A stretch of DNA of 64,000 nt from Flavobacterium sp. (GCF_027531705.1 NZ_JAPZSP010000010.1:1-64000); one strand, 5' to 3'; counted from the stretch's first letter, positions 17,690 through 27,285 are shown. Program-made: numbers and translations. The notes: generated by a model not told the origin, from the letters alone.

Positions 17690-20497
17690 ATGATGAAAAA
17701 ATTTACTCTTTTCGTTGCAATTTTGTTGGGTTTCCTAACGAATAGTAATGCACAGATTGGATTGTTGGAGACATTTAATGCCTCTACAACTATCCCAACG
17801 GGTTGGACAAACCCCAATTTTTATGCAGTTTCTTCTGCACAATCTTGTAATGGAAATTCTGTAAGGAAAAATTTATATAGCAGTGCTACTACTGCTGTAC
17901 TAACAACACCTAACTATCCTGGCGCTTCAAATGGAACAGATATTACCTTTTCATTTGATTACAAAATAGTTAACTGGTCAGCTGCAACAGAAGCAACACC
18001 AGCAGGTTGGGGAAGTTCAATAGTTGAAGTTTCTACAGATGATGGTGCTACTTGGCTTCCTCAATACACAATTGATGATTCAAACCACGTAGTTGCAAAC
18101 ACATGTGCAAACGTATCTTTTACAATTGCGGCTGCAGACGCTCCAGCAGGATCTGATCTAAAATTTAGATTCAGAAACACATGGTTGGCTGGTGATTACT
18201 ATTTTTATATTGATAATATTTCTGCTTCTCAAGTTACTGCTTCACCTCCAAATTGTGATGCAGCATTAACTTCTCCTGCTGATGGAGCAAGTGATGCAAA
18301 CATTTTTGGAAACATCACATGGAGTGCTGCTACAGGTGTTGCAACTGGTTATAATTTAACTGTTGGAACAACTCCTGGTGGTTCAGACGTTTTAGCAACT
18401 ACAGATGTTGGTAATGTTGGTGGTTATGCTTTAGGAAGTTTAAATTTTGAGACAACTTATTACATTAGTATTGTTCCTTATAATACTAATGGTAATGCAA
18501 CTGGTTGTACAGAGTACAGTTTTACAACTGTTCCTGCTCCAGCACCAGGTAACTTATGTGAAAATCCAATTGTAGTTACTCTACCTTATGAAACTACAGA
18601 TGACACTGCAAATTATGAAGATATATATTACGAAGGTTCACCAGGATCAAGCTGTGGTTCAACATCTTCATATTTAGGAGGAAATGATGTAGTTTATGCT
18701 TATACTGCTACAGCTGATGGTTCAATAAACGTTAATTTAACAACAACAGAAACTTATGTTGGTCTTTTCGCTTACGCAAGTTGTTCTTCAATTGGAAGTA
18801 GCTGTATTGGTGGTGCGGTTAATGGTTTTGCAGGTGGTCCAGTTTCATTAATGGAATTTCCAGTTGTTTCAGGACAAACATATTATTTTGTTATTTCAAC
18901 ATGGCCAGCACCTCAAACCGCTCCTTATACTTTAAGTATTGTTGAAAATACATGTACAAATGCAACTGCTACTTATACAGTAGTTTCTGATTGTGCTAAT
19001 GGTGAGCAGTTCTTAGTAGATGTTGACGTTACAAGTTTAGGTACTGCAACTTCTTTAACAGTTACTGACGACCAAGGTAGTGCTCCACAAACTGTTTCTG
19101 CTACTGGTGTTGTTCAATTTGGACCATATCAAAATGCAACTCCTGTTGTATTTACTGTTTCTAATGACCAAGATTCAAATTGTGTTATTACAAGCCCATC
19201 AACAACTCAAGCAGTTTGTCCTCCAGCTAATGATTTATGTTCTGGTGCTATTAATTTAGGATTAGAAACTTCTCCATTAGATGGAACTACTGTAGGTGCT
19301 ACTAATAACAATGTTCCAACATGTGGTGGAACTACTGCTGCACCAGATGTTTACTATTCTATATCTGTACCTAGTGGTTCAACACTTACTATTCAGCAAA
19401 CTGCAAATAGCTACGATTCAGTAGTTAGTATGTTCTACGGAGACTGTTCAACTCCAACAGCAATTACATGTTATGATGATTCTGACACACTTACAACTAC
19501 TTGGGCAAATACAACAGGCTCTGATCAAACTGTATATTTTGTAGTTGATGGTTATGCTGGTACATCTGGAACGTTTACATTAGCTTGGTCAGTTCTTGCT
19601 TGTTCAAATGCAACAGCCACATATACTGTTGTTTCTGATTGTGCAAATGGTGAGCAATTTTTAGTAGATGTAAATATTACTGATTTAGGTACTGCAACTT
19701 CTCTTACTGTTAGTGATGATCAAGGTAGTGCAACACAATCTGTTTCTGCAACTGGTGTTGTTCAATTTGGACCATATCCTAACGCAACTCCTGTAGTTTT
19801 TACTGTTACAAATGATCAAGATTCAAATTGTGTAATTACAAGTTCTGCACAAAGTCAAGCGGTTTGCCCTCCTGATTGTTCACAAGCAACTGTTGTTGAT
19901 TGTGATACTGAAACAGTTGCAGATTTTGTAGCTGGATCAGGTGCTTGGAATGTTAATGCTTGTGGTTTCTCAACACCTGGTATTGAAAAAATATATTCAT
20001 TTACTGCACCAGCTGATGGATCATATAGTTTAGAAGTTACAGCTGCCACTGGTGGTTATGTTGATTACTATTATAAAGAAGCAAGTGGATCATGTGATAA
20101 TACCGGTTGGACGTGTATTGACGATATTTCTTTAGCTGTCACAGCAACAATTGGAACACTTACATCTGGAACTGAATATTTAATTTTATTAGATTCTGAA
20201 GGAACAACAGCAAGAAATCAAACATTTAAAGTTGTTTGTCCAGTTTTAGCAACAGATACTTTTGATAATGCTAATTTTAAATACAACCCTAACCCAGTTG
20301 TTGATGTGTTAAATTTATCATACAACAAAGCTATAACAAGTATAGCAGTTTATAACTTAATTGGTCAACAAGTAATTGCTAAAACAGTAAATGCTAATAT
20401 GTCTCAAGTTGACATGTCAGCTTTACCAACTGGTACTTATATGGTTAAAGTTACTTCAAACAATGAAGTTAAAACTATAAAAGTGGTAAAACAATAA
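17690..20497 (+). CDS. Large secreted adhesin-like protein with duplicated modules and T9SS sorting domain
   Basis: A 935-residue extracellular protein. The signal peptide is residues 1-22 (ends SNAQ). Residues about 25-185 resemble the cleaved-adhesin or choice-of-anchor J jelly-roll (LLETFNASTTIPTGWTN, SYDYKIVNW-like sheet). A fibronectin III-like domain follows (about 187-285). Beta domains of pre-peptidase type (about 290-420, 513-637, 730-850) alternate with a 91-residue Cys-rich module present twice, at 422-512 and 638-728. The end, from about 865 (YNPNPVVDVLNLS) to LKVVKQ-like KIKVVKQ, is a type A T9SS sorting signal. The composition is Thr, Ser and Ala rich with few charges. Role in adhesion or matrix is inference; no catalytic site is seen. 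Confidence 0.82.
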   Translation: MMKKFTLFVAILLGFLTNSNAQIGLLETFNASTTIPTGWTNPNFYAVSSAQSCNGNSVRKNLYSSATTAVLTTPNYPGASNGTDITFSFDYKIVNWSAATEATPAGWGSSIVEVSTDDGATWLPQYTIDDSNHVVANTCANVSFTIAAADAPAGSDLKFRFRNTWLAGDYYFYIDNISASQVTASPPNCDAALTSPADGASDANIFGNITWSAATGVATGYNLTVGTTPGGSDVLATTDVGNVGGYALGSLNFETTYYISIVPYNTNGNATGCTEYSFTTVPAPAPGNLCENPIVVTLPYETTDDTANYEDIYYEGSPGSSCGSTSSYLGGNDVVYAYTATADGSINVNLTTTETYVGLFAYASCSSIGSSCIGGAVNGFAGGPVSLMEFPVVSGQTYYFVISTWPAPQTAPYTLSIVENTCTNATATYTVVSDCANGEQFLVDVDVTSLGTATSLTVTDDQGSAPQTVSATGVVQFGPYQNATPVVFTVSNDQDSNCVITSPSTTQAVCPPANDLCSGAINLGLETSPLDGTTVGATNNNVPTCGGTTAAPDVYYSISVPSGSTLTIQQTANSYDSVVSMFYGDCSTPTAITCYDDSDTLTTTWANTTGSDQTVYFVVDGYAGTSGTFTLAWSVLACSNATATYTVVSDCANGEQFLVDVNITDLGTATSLTVSDDQGSATQSVSATGVVQFGPYPNATPVVFTVTNDQDSNCVITSSAQSQAVCPPDCSQATVVDCDTETVADFVAGSGAWNVNACGFSTPGIEKIYSFTAPADGSYSLEVTAATGGYVDYYYKEASGSCDNTGWTCIDDISLAVTATIGTLTSGTEYLILLDSEGTTARNQTFKVVCPVLATDTFDNANFKYNPNPVVDVLNLSYNKAITSIAVYNLIGQQVIAKTVNANMSQVDMSALPTGTYMVKVTSNNEVKTIKVVKQ
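18953..19225 (+). repeat. Internal repeat module copy 1
   Basis: Encodes residues 422-512, CTNATATYTVVSDCANGEQF to AVCPP. It closely matches 19601-19873 in protein and DNA; most changes are synonymous third-base differences, so the protein sequence is under selection. Confidence 0.85.
19601..19873 (+). repeat. Internal repeat module copy 2
   Basis: Encodes residues 638-728, the second copy of the 91-residue module, beginning CSNATATYTVVSDCANGEQF. The repeat period including the intervening beta domain is 216 residues. Confidence 0.85.
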
Positions 20498-20524
20498 TTT
20501 TAAACTTACCTCTTTAGATTTTTT

Positions 20525-20564
20525 AAAATCCGTCTCGTTGTTTTGAACGAGGCGGATTTTTTTT
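20525..20564 (+). terminator. Intrinsic terminator after the T9SS protein
   Basis: Fifteen-base arms (20525-20539 and 20546-20560), GC-rich core CCGTCTCGTT with one G-U pair, followed by eight T residues. Confidence 0.9.
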
Positions 20565-20597
20565 ATATTTGTTAAAATTATTAAACTCGAACAATAC

Positions 20598-22190
20598 ATG
20601 CTTTTTTCTATAATAATTCCAGTTTTTAATAGACCTGATGAGATTGATGAACTTTTAAAAAGTTTATTACTTTCAACATACAAGAAAGACTATGAAATAG
20701 TAATTATAGAAGATGGTTCAACAGAAAAATGTGAAAATATAATTGAAAAATATAGTAAAAAACTAACTATCTCATACTACTTTAAACAAAATTCTGGACC
20801 TGGTGATTCACGTAATTTTGGTATGAAAAAAGCAAAGGGTGATTATTTTATCATTTTTGATTCTGATTGTATCATTCCAGAAAATTATTTGACAAATGTT
20901 GAAACTCAATTAAACTCAAATTATGTTGATTGTTTTGGAGGAAGTGATGGTGCATTGAAAACATTTACGTCTATTCAAAGAGCTATTAATTTTTCGATGA
21001 CATCATTTTTAACAACTGGTGGAATCCGCGGTGGTTCTGAAAAAATTGACAAGTTTCAACCTCGCAGTTTTAATATGGGTATATCAAAAAAAGCATTTAT
21101 TGCATCAAATGGTTTTGGAAATATACATCCAGGTGAAGATCCCGATTTAACCATCAGATTATGGAAATTAGGTTTCGAAACAAAACTTTTTAAAAATTGT
21201 ATTGTTTTTCATAAAAGAAGAATTGACTGGGAAAAATTTGAAGTTCAAGTTTCTAAATTCGGAAAAGTTAGACCTATTTTAAATAGTTGGCATCCAGAAT
21301 ATGCTAAATTTACCTATTGGTTTCCATCATTATTCATCATTGGATTTTTTGCTTCTATCCTATTGTTAGTCTTTGCAATCGATTTACCTTTAAAACTTTA
21401 TTTCATTTATTTTTTATTAATTTTTCTTGTTTCAAGTTTTCAAAATAGAAATTTACTAATTGGTTTGTATTCAATAAAAGCTGTTTGGAAACAATTCTAC
21501 GGATATGGATTGGGGTTTATAGAATCATTTGTAAAAATCAATCTTCTCAAAAAAAATCCTGAAGTTGCCTTTCCTGAGTTATTTTTTGATAAAAAAAACA
21601 TAGTCACCAAAATAATTGGCTTAACAGGTGGTATTGGAAGTGGAAAAACCACAGTTGCTAACTATCTTCAATCTCAAGGAATTCCAGTTTATGTTTCAGA
21701 TATAGAAGCCAAAAAAGTGATGGAGTTTCCAGATGTTATTGAAAAAATAATTTTCATTTTCGGAAAAGCAATAACAAATGAAATAAATGGTCTTGACCGA
21801 AAAAAATTAGCCGAAATTGTTTTTAATGATCCTGAAAAATTAAAACAACTCAATTCAATTGTACATCCAGAAGTAAAAAAACATTATGAAAACTGGGTTC
21901 AAGAGCATAAAAACTATTTATTTGTAGTAAAAGAAACAGCCATTTTATTTGAAAGTGGAAGTTATAAAGATTGTGATGTCGTAATAAATGTAACGGCTCC
22001 ATTAGAAACTCGTATTCAAAGAGTTATAGAAAGAGACAAAACTACTCGCGAAAAAGTTTTGAGTAGAATAAAAAATCAAATTTCTGACGAAGAACGCAAC
22101 TCCAAAAGCACCTATGTCATTGAAAACATTGATTTAGATACAGTAAAAACAAAAATTGATGAAATTCTTAAAACATTGACAATTCAATAA
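20598..22190 (+). CDS. coaE: Fusion of family 2 glycosyltransferase and dephospho-CoA kinase
   Basis: A single 530-residue frame joins two normally separate proteins. Residues 1 to about 330 are a GT-A glycosyltransferase: SIIIPVFNRPDEIDEL start, EDGSTEK, DSDC (metal-binding DxD-type) and two membrane segments at about 238-285. From about 338, KIIGLTGGIGSGKTT (P-loop 344-352) begins a complete CoaE, which phosphorylates dephospho-CoA, ending at KTLTIQ with the ETAILFESG and lid regions intact. The junction is FFDKKNIVTK at an A8 tract (21591-21598). With seven A the transferase would end at a TAG right there, but CoaE would then have no ATG, GTG or TTG start, which favours a true fusion. CoaE is essential, so this product or a processed form must be active. 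Confidence 0.85.
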   Translation: MLFSIIIPVFNRPDEIDELLKSLLLSTYKKDYEIVIIEDGSTEKCENIIEKYSKKLTISYYFKQNSGPGDSRNFGMKKAKGDYFIIFDSDCIIPENYLTNVETQLNSNYVDCFGGSDGALKTFTSIQRAINFSMTSFLTTGGIRGGSEKIDKFQPRSFNMGISKKAFIASNGFGNIHPGEDPDLTIRLWKLGFETKLFKNCIVFHKRRIDWEKFEVQVSKFGKVRPILNSWHPEYAKFTYWFPSLFIIGFFASILLLVFAIDLPLKLYFIYFLLIFLVSSFQNRNLLIGLYSIKAVWKQFYGYGLGFIESFVKINLLKKNPEVAFPELFFDKKNIVTKIIGLTGGIGSGKTTVANYLQSQGIPVYVSDIEAKKVMEFPDVIEKIIFIFGKAITNEINGLDRKKLAEIVFNDPEKLKQLNSIVHPEVKKHYENWVQEHKNYLFVVKETAILFESGSYKDCDVVINVTAPLETRIQRVIERDKTTREKVLSRIKNQISDEERNSKSTYVIENIDLDTVKTKIDEILKTLTIQ

Positions 22191-22261
22191 TTTTTTGTAT
22201 TAATGTTAATGTTTGGTTAATCTATTCCTACGGTATATGTTAAAATCTTAAATTTGTACGT

Positions 22262-23845
22262 ATGAATAAATTATTCTTCCGGTTACTAGTTCTATTAATG
22301 AGTTTATCCTTAATAGGGATAATAGTAGTTCAAGTGTATTGGTTCAATACTTCTTTTAAAAATAACGACGAGCAATTTCGTTTTCATGTTACTCAAGTAA
22401 TAGGAAATGTTGCAGAAAAGCTTCAAAAAGAAGAAGCATATAGTTTTATCGATAAATACAAAAAACTAAAAGATAGTATTGGTAAAGATCCTGAAAGAAG
22501 CGATTTTCTAGAATTTGGTTACTATCAACGTAATTCTAAAACCAACGAAACTATAATTTATTCAAATAACATTATATCAGAAGATTTCAATTTATCTTCT
22601 ACGCTCTTTGATAAAAAAATTGACAGTTTAAAATTAAAAAGTTTTTCTAGCAATCGAACTACTGAGATTTACAATAATAAAAAAATTGATAATTCTAGTA
22701 TTCAACATAAAATTTCACCTGATGTAAAAATTCAGAAAACTGGTAACATGGCTATTTTAGATAATGCTCAATTTGAAATTTTCTTCAAAGATATAGCTGC
22801 ATCAAAACCAATTCAAGAAAGAGTTTCAGTTGAAAAATTAAGAGGTTTGTTAAAATTTTATCTTGATGAATACGATGTAAAAACACCTTTTGAGTTTGGA
22901 ATATACAGTAATGGGTTAGCTACTAAAATAAAGTCGGAAAATTTTCGTTATGAAAAGACGAATACATCATCGATTCCAATTTTTACTGATAATGAAGGAA
23001 ACAACAAATACCAATTAATGGTAAGTTTCCCTCAAAAAAAGAGGTTTTTATTTTCAGAATTAATAGGAATTACAGTTTTGTCAATAATATTTACATTAAT
23101 TATCATCATTGCTTATTCTAGTGCTTTAAGTCAACTGATAAAACAACGTCAAATTTCTGAAATCAAAACCGATTTCATTAATAATATGACACACGAATTT
23201 AAAACACCAATTGCTACCATTAATTTAGCTCTTGATGCCATAAAAAACCCAAAAGTAATTGACGACCATGAAAAGGTTAAACGTTACTTACAGATGATTA
23301 GAGACGAAAACAAACGAATGCATGCACAAGTTGAAAACGTTCTAAGAATATCTAAATTAGAAAAGAAAGAATTAGAAATAACCAAAAATAATAATAACGT
23401 TCACGATATAATAAACGAAGCTATTGAACACGTTAACCTTATTATTGAAGATAGACAAGGAAAAATAACAACCCATTTAGAAGCAAAAAGAACATCTGCA
23501 TTATTGAATGATGTACATTTTACAAATGTGTTAGTTAATATTTTAGATAATGCAATTAAATACTCGCCAAACAGCCCAATTATAGATGTTTTTACTGAAA
23601 ATGTAAAAGATTTTATAATAATAAAAATAAAAGACGAAGGTTCAGGGATGAGCAAAGTAGCTCAAAAACGAATTTTTGAAAAATTTTATAGAGAACATAC
23701 TGGTGATTTACACAACGTAAAAGGACACGGATTAGGTTTATCTTATGTCAAAAGGATTGTGGAAGATCACAACGCACAAATTTTCGTAGAAAGCGAAAAA
23801 GGAAAAGGAAGCACATTCATACTTAAAGTACCCCTAATAAATTAA
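22262..23845 (+). CDS. Membrane sensor histidine kinase, RprX-like
   Basis: A 527-residue two-component sensor. There is a membrane segment near residues 7-27, a periplasmic sensor of about 225 residues with no family I recognise, a second membrane segment near 262-285, then HisKA with phosphoacceptor His 311 in MTHEFKTPIAT, N-box NILDNAIKYSP, G1 IKDEGSGM and G2 GHGLGLSYVK. No HAMP domain is evident. The response regulator starts 7 bases after its stop. The pair resembles RprXY of Bacteroides. A TAAATTTG element at 22249-22256 places a possible transcription start on or next to the ATG, so the message could be leaderless, though the -33 element is poor. Confidence 0.92.
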   Translation: MNKLFFRLLVLLMSLSLIGIIVVQVYWFNTSFKNNDEQFRFHVTQVIGNVAEKLQKEEAYSFIDKYKKLKDSIGKDPERSDFLEFGYYQRNSKTNETIIYSNNIISEDFNLSSTLFDKKIDSLKLKSFSSNRTTEIYNNKKIDNSSIQHKISPDVKIQKTGNMAILDNAQFEIFFKDIAASKPIQERVSVEKLRGLLKFYLDEYDVKTPFEFGIYSNGLATKIKSENFRYEKTNTSSIPIFTDNEGNNKYQLMVSFPQKKRFLFSELIGITVLSIIFTLIIIIAYSSALSQLIKQRQISEIKTDFINNMTHEFKTPIATINLALDAIKNPKVIDDHEKVKRYLQMIRDENKRMHAQVENVLRISKLEKKELEITKNNNNVHDIINEAIEHVNLIIEDRQGKITTHLEAKRTSALLNDVHFTNVLVNILDNAIKYSPNSPIIDVFTENVKDFIIIKIKDEGSGMSKVAQKRIFEKFYREHTGDLHNVKGHGLGLSYVKRIVEDHNAQIFVESEKGKGSTFILKVPLIN

Positions 23846-23852
23846 CAAACCT

Positions 23853-24557
23853 ATGGAAACAGAAAATAAAAAAATATTATTGGTCGAAGACGATCAAAAC
23901 TTTGGCGCTATACTCAAAGATTATTTATTACTAAATGATTTTGATGTTGTATTAGCAAAAAACGGCATGGAAGGATTTGAAAAATTCAAGAAAGACACCT
24001 ACGATTTATGTATTCTTGACGTAATGATGCCATACAAAGACGGGTACACTTTGGCTAAAGAAATAAGAGAAAAAAACAAAGATGTGCCAATCATATTTCT
24101 TACTGCAAAATCAATGAAAGAGGATGTATTGAAAGGATATAAAGTTGGTGCAGATGATTATCTAAACAAACCTTTTGATTCAGAAGTGTTGTTGATGAAA
24201 ATTAAAGCAATTATTCAACGTAAATCTTCTGAAGTCAAAAACGAGCCTGTGAAATTTGAATTTCAAATTGGAAAATTCCATCTTAATTCAAAACTACGTT
24301 TCTTAACTTTTCAAAACGATGCGCCAATTAAGCTTTCGCCAAAAGAAAACGAATTGCTAAAGATGTTAGCTATTTATGAAAATGATTTAATGCCGAGAGA
24401 ATTAGCATTAACCAAAATTTGGAGAGATGATAATTATTTCACTTCAAGAAGTATGGACGTTTATATTGCCAAATTGAGAAAATATCTTAAACTTGACGAG
24501 AATGTAGAGGTCTTAAATATTCACGGTGAAGGTTTTAGATTAGTAATAAAAAAATAA
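23853..24557 (+). CDS. OmpR-family response regulator, RprY-like
   Basis: A 234-residue transcription regulator. The receiver domain (1-120) has the acidic pocket E12-D13-D14 region (LLVEDDQ), the phosphorylated Asp 56 in CILDVMMP, Thr in FLTAK and Lys 106 in LNKPF. The C-terminal winged helix (about 135-234) carries the OmpR-type LSPKENELLKML and TSRSMDVYIAKLRKYL motifs, the latter including the recognition helix. It is 7 bases downstream of its kinase and is followed by a terminator. Target genes are unknown; stimulus cannot be read from the sequence. Confidence 0.93.
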   Translation: METENKKILLVEDDQNFGAILKDYLLLNDFDVVLAKNGMEGFEKFKKDTYDLCILDVMMPYKDGYTLAKEIREKNKDVPIIFLTAKSMKEDVLKGYKVGADDYLNKPFDSEVLLMKIKAIIQRKSSEVKNEPVKFEFQIGKFHLNSKLRFLTFQNDAPIKLSPKENELLKMLAIYENDLMPRELALTKIWRDDNYFTSRSMDVYIAKLRKYLKLDENVEVLNIHGEGFRLVIKK

Positions 24558-24573
24558 TTTTATAAAAAAAATT

Positions 24574-24605
24574 AAAAAAGATGCTCTCAAAAGCATCTTT
24601 TTTTT
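24574..24605 (+). terminator. Intrinsic terminator of the two-component operon
   Basis: AAAAAAGATGCT (24574-24585) pairs with AGCATCTTTTTT (24592 onward), followed by a T run. Confidence 0.88.
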
Positions 24606-24767
24606 GTTTATATTTACACTTAATTATCTAAAAGTGTAACTTAAACGATTTTATATGCACTTTGTCGATAATATTTCCTACAGCATTATATTTAATCTAG
24701 TTTTGTCATCCAAATTAGAAACTATGATTTCCCCAAAGTCAGCGTTTCTTTCTTAAAACCTACAATT

Positions 24768-25127
24768 ATGAGCAATAAAGTTAAATTCAGTTTTTCAAGT
24801 TTATTATCATTTCCTACTTTTTTATTATTTGTTATGTTTAGCTGTGCTTCTATGAATGCACAAACTAAAGATGTTACTTCACCATCTAACATATCTGTAG
24901 CAAATGGAGAAAATAATAACTCAATTTCAAAAAGTGATGCTTCTGCAGAAACTAACTTTCAATTTGTTTCTTGGTTTATGGGAACGAAACAAACTATAAA
25001 AGAAGAAGGTGTTTTAGATAAAGCTTCTGCAAAGAAAATGTTTATCAATGCAAGAATTGCTCCTAATAGAATTCTTATGAAAGCATTTCTTAAAAAAGCT
25101 CAAAATCAATTATCTACTTTAGCTTAA
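24768..25127 (+). CDS. Small secreted protein of unknown function
   Basis: A 119-residue protein I do not recognise. The first about 32 residues form a signal peptide with a hydrophobic core (FPTFLLFVMFSC) and a likely cleavage after SMNA; a lipoprotein reading at Cys 26 is possible but the lipobox is poor. A Ser/Asn-rich linker leads to a short helical part (about 66-119) with EEGVLDKASAKKMFINARIAPNR. The gene stands alone after the response regulator terminator, with a TAGTTTTG -7 candidate at 24698-24705, and its last 9 bases overlap the convergent Kir gene. Its nearness to the two-component system may mean it is a target, which is only a guess. Confidence 0.6.
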   Translation: MSNKVKFSFSSLLSFPTFLLFVMFSCASMNAQTKDVTSPSNISVANGENNNSISKSDASAETNFQFVSWFMGTKQTIKEEGVLDKASAKKMFINARIAPNRILMKAFLKKAQNQLSTLA

Positions 25128-26078
25128 AATTACTTTCTCAAAAGTATTAAGTTTATCAATATGAAGAATGGTCTTTGTATCATTATCATTTCGTGTAAAC
25201 ATAGGAACAAACTTTGCTCCATAAACTATTTCGTCAAAAACGTATGAAGTTCGTTTAACTACTGTATTACTAAACATATCATCAAACGCTTTTACAAAAA
25301 CGATAATCTCTCCAACACTATTCCTGAATTCAGCTTCAGAAAAACCATAAAAAGGACTTGTTTCGGTTATTGGATGCACTATTGTCCAACTAAGATTAAG
25401 CAAATTCACATGGCTCATTTCTAAATCTAAAAAGAAAAACTTATTGGTAATTTTACCATTTTCTTCCATTTGCAAACCCAGGGTTACTTTAGCTTCAACA
25501 TCTGTTAGATTGGCATTTTTGTATGGTGTAATTCGCATCATCAAAGCTTTTCCATTATTATAAGGTGCAATAATAGCGTTTTCAGAAAACATAATATGCG
25601 CTTTGGGCTTGCTAAATCGACCATAAAACAAACCTGTCGCAATTGCAAAACTTAATAAACCAAACAATGCCTCTACAGCAGCTGTAAAACTTGCCGTGAA
25701 TCCACTTGGGCTAATATGTCCATAACCAACAGTAGTATACGTTTGAATACTAAAGAAAAAAGCTTGTCCAAATTTATCAGCCAATGTATAAACTCTAGCT
25801 CCTTGCAAATGTTCAATGCCGTTGAGTAAATACAAGCTTGCAAAAAAACAGTTGACTAAAAAGTAAAACAAAACTATAATTAAGAAAAATTTCCATCTAG
25901 GAATATTCAACATTGTATGATACCAGCTTATACTGTCAAATAAACCAATTCCTGATTTTCGAACGTTAGCATTTCCATTTTTAGTAATAAAACGCCCACC
26001 ATAACTTGATGCATTGCTTCCAAAACCTGTATTCGTTTCAGCTTTTGCTTTTGAGTTTATTCTCTTTAAAAATGCCAT
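25119..26078 (-). CDS. Inward rectifier potassium channel, KirBac-like
   Basis: A K+ channel of about 319 residues from the chosen start MAFLKRI; an upstream ATG at 26129 would add 17 residues running through the promoter region, so I prefer 26078. Outer helix at about 63-84, pore helix AFFFSIQTYT and selectivity filter TVGYG at 116-120, inner helix about 133-160 (AALFGLLSFAIATGLF-type), then the immunoglobulin-like cytoplasmic domain of Kir channels with motifs such as ALMMRITPYKNANL, LDLEMSHVNLLNLSWTIVHPI and TSPFYGFSEAEF. The gene is divergent from nhaA and convergent with the small secreted protein gene. Fold assignment is confident; gating ligand is unknown. Confidence 0.9.
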   Translation of the reverse strand: MAFLKRINSKAKAETNTGFGSNASSYGGRFITKNGNANVRKSGIGLFDSISWYHTMLNIPRWKFFLIIVLFYFLVNCFFASLYLLNGIEHLQGARVYTLADKFGQAFFFSIQTYTTVGYGHISPSGFTASFTAAVEALFGLLSFAIATGLFYGRFSKPKAHIMFSENAIIAPYNNGKALMMRITPYKNANLTDVEAKVTLGLQMEENGKITNKFFFLDLEMSHVNLLNLSWTIVHPITETSPFYGFSEAEFRNSVGEIIVFVKAFDDMFSNTVVKRTSYVFDEIVYGAKFVPMFTRNDNDTKTILHIDKLNTFEKVILS

Positions 26079-26133
26079 TCCATAATTTTTTCGTAAATTT
26101 ATAACTTTTAAAATTATTATTTCTGCCAAACAA

Positions 26134-27285
26134 ATGAAGCCATCAAAATTATTTAAATCATTTTTTGAAAATGAAAAAACAGCAGGGATTTTATTACTAG
26201 TTTGTACTTTAGTTTCAATTTTACTTGCAAATTCATCTTTTCAAGATGGTTACATTCATTTTTGGGAATCTAAAATTGGTGGTTTTTCTATTGAACATAG
26301 TATAAATGATGGTTTAATGACCCTTTTTTTCTTGATGATAGGATTAGAACTTGAAAGAGAAATCTATATTGGAGAATTATCGAGCTTTAAAAATGCCATT
26401 TTACCTTTTTCAGCTGCAGTTGGAGGAATAATAATTCCCGCTTCAATTTATTTTTTCATCAATAAAGGCACTCCCTTCGCAAACGGAATTGGAATTCCAA
26501 TGGCGACAGATATCGCTTTTGCTATTGGAATATTATCATTGTTGGGAAGTAAAGTTCCAACTTCACTCAAAGTATTTCTAACCGCTTTGGCTGTAATAGA
26601 TGACTTGGGAGCAATACTTGTTATCGCCATTTTCTATTCAAAAGGAATCCAAATGAATTATTTACTCCTTTCGTTCTTAGTGTTTGGCATATTACTACTA
26701 ATGAACAGACTAAAAATTTATAAACTTTGGCCTTATCTTATTGGTGGTGCATTAATGTGGTTTTTAATGTTAAATTCTGGAGTTCATGCAACTATTACAG
26801 GTGTATTAGTAGCTTTTGCGATACCTTTTGAAAACGGTGAAGAAAGTTCTATATCCTACAAACTGCAACATTTTTTGCATCGACCAGTATCATTTTTAAT
26901 TCTTCCTCTTTTTGCTTTAGCTAATACGGCAATTAAAATCAATTTAACCTCAACCGAAACACTTTTTACAACTTATACATTAGGAATCTTTTTTGGGCTA
27001 TTAATTGGAAAACCAATTGGTATTTCATTATTTTCATTTATTATGGTCAAGTTTAAAATTGCCGAACTTCCAAGTGATTTAAACTGGAAACACATTATTG
27101 GAACTGGTATTCTTGGCGGCATAGGGTTTACTATGTCAATATTTATTACACTTATAGCTTTTGATAATCAAATCATTATAAATAACTCCAAATTATTTAT
27201 TATTCTGGCCTCTACAATTTCAGGAATTGTTGGACTACTTTTTCTAAAAGCGGTTTTTGCCAAAAGTATCGACATAGTTGAATAA
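26134..27285 (+). CDS. nhaA: Na+/H+ antiporter NhaA
   Basis: A 383-residue inner membrane antiporter. The family signatures are present: DGLMTLFFLMIGLELERE, PMATDIAFAIGILSLLG with the unwound helix region, and FLTALAVIDDLGAILVIA, whose DD pair corresponds to the two catalytic aspartates (D163/D164 in E. coli). A later GILGGIGFTMSIFI is also typical. The length matches E. coli NhaA (388). It exports Na+ in exchange for H+, important in alkaline or salty conditions. It is divergently placed to the Kir channel with about 55 bases between starts, so shared regulation is possible. Confidence 0.95.
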   Translation: MKPSKLFKSFFENEKTAGILLLVCTLVSILLANSSFQDGYIHFWESKIGGFSIEHSINDGLMTLFFLMIGLELEREIYIGELSSFKNAILPFSAAVGGIIIPASIYFFINKGTPFANGIGIPMATDIAFAIGILSLLGSKVPTSLKVFLTALAVIDDLGAILVIAIFYSKGIQMNYLLLSFLVFGILLLMNRLKIYKLWPYLIGGALMWFLMLNSGVHATITGVLVAFAIPFENGEESSISYKLQHFLHRPVSFLILPLFALANTAIKINLTSTETLFTTYTLGIFFGLLIGKPIGISLFSFIMVKFKIAELPSDLNWKHIIGTGILGGIGFTMSIFITLIAFDNQIIINNSKLFIILASTISGIVGLLFLKAVFAKSIDIVE

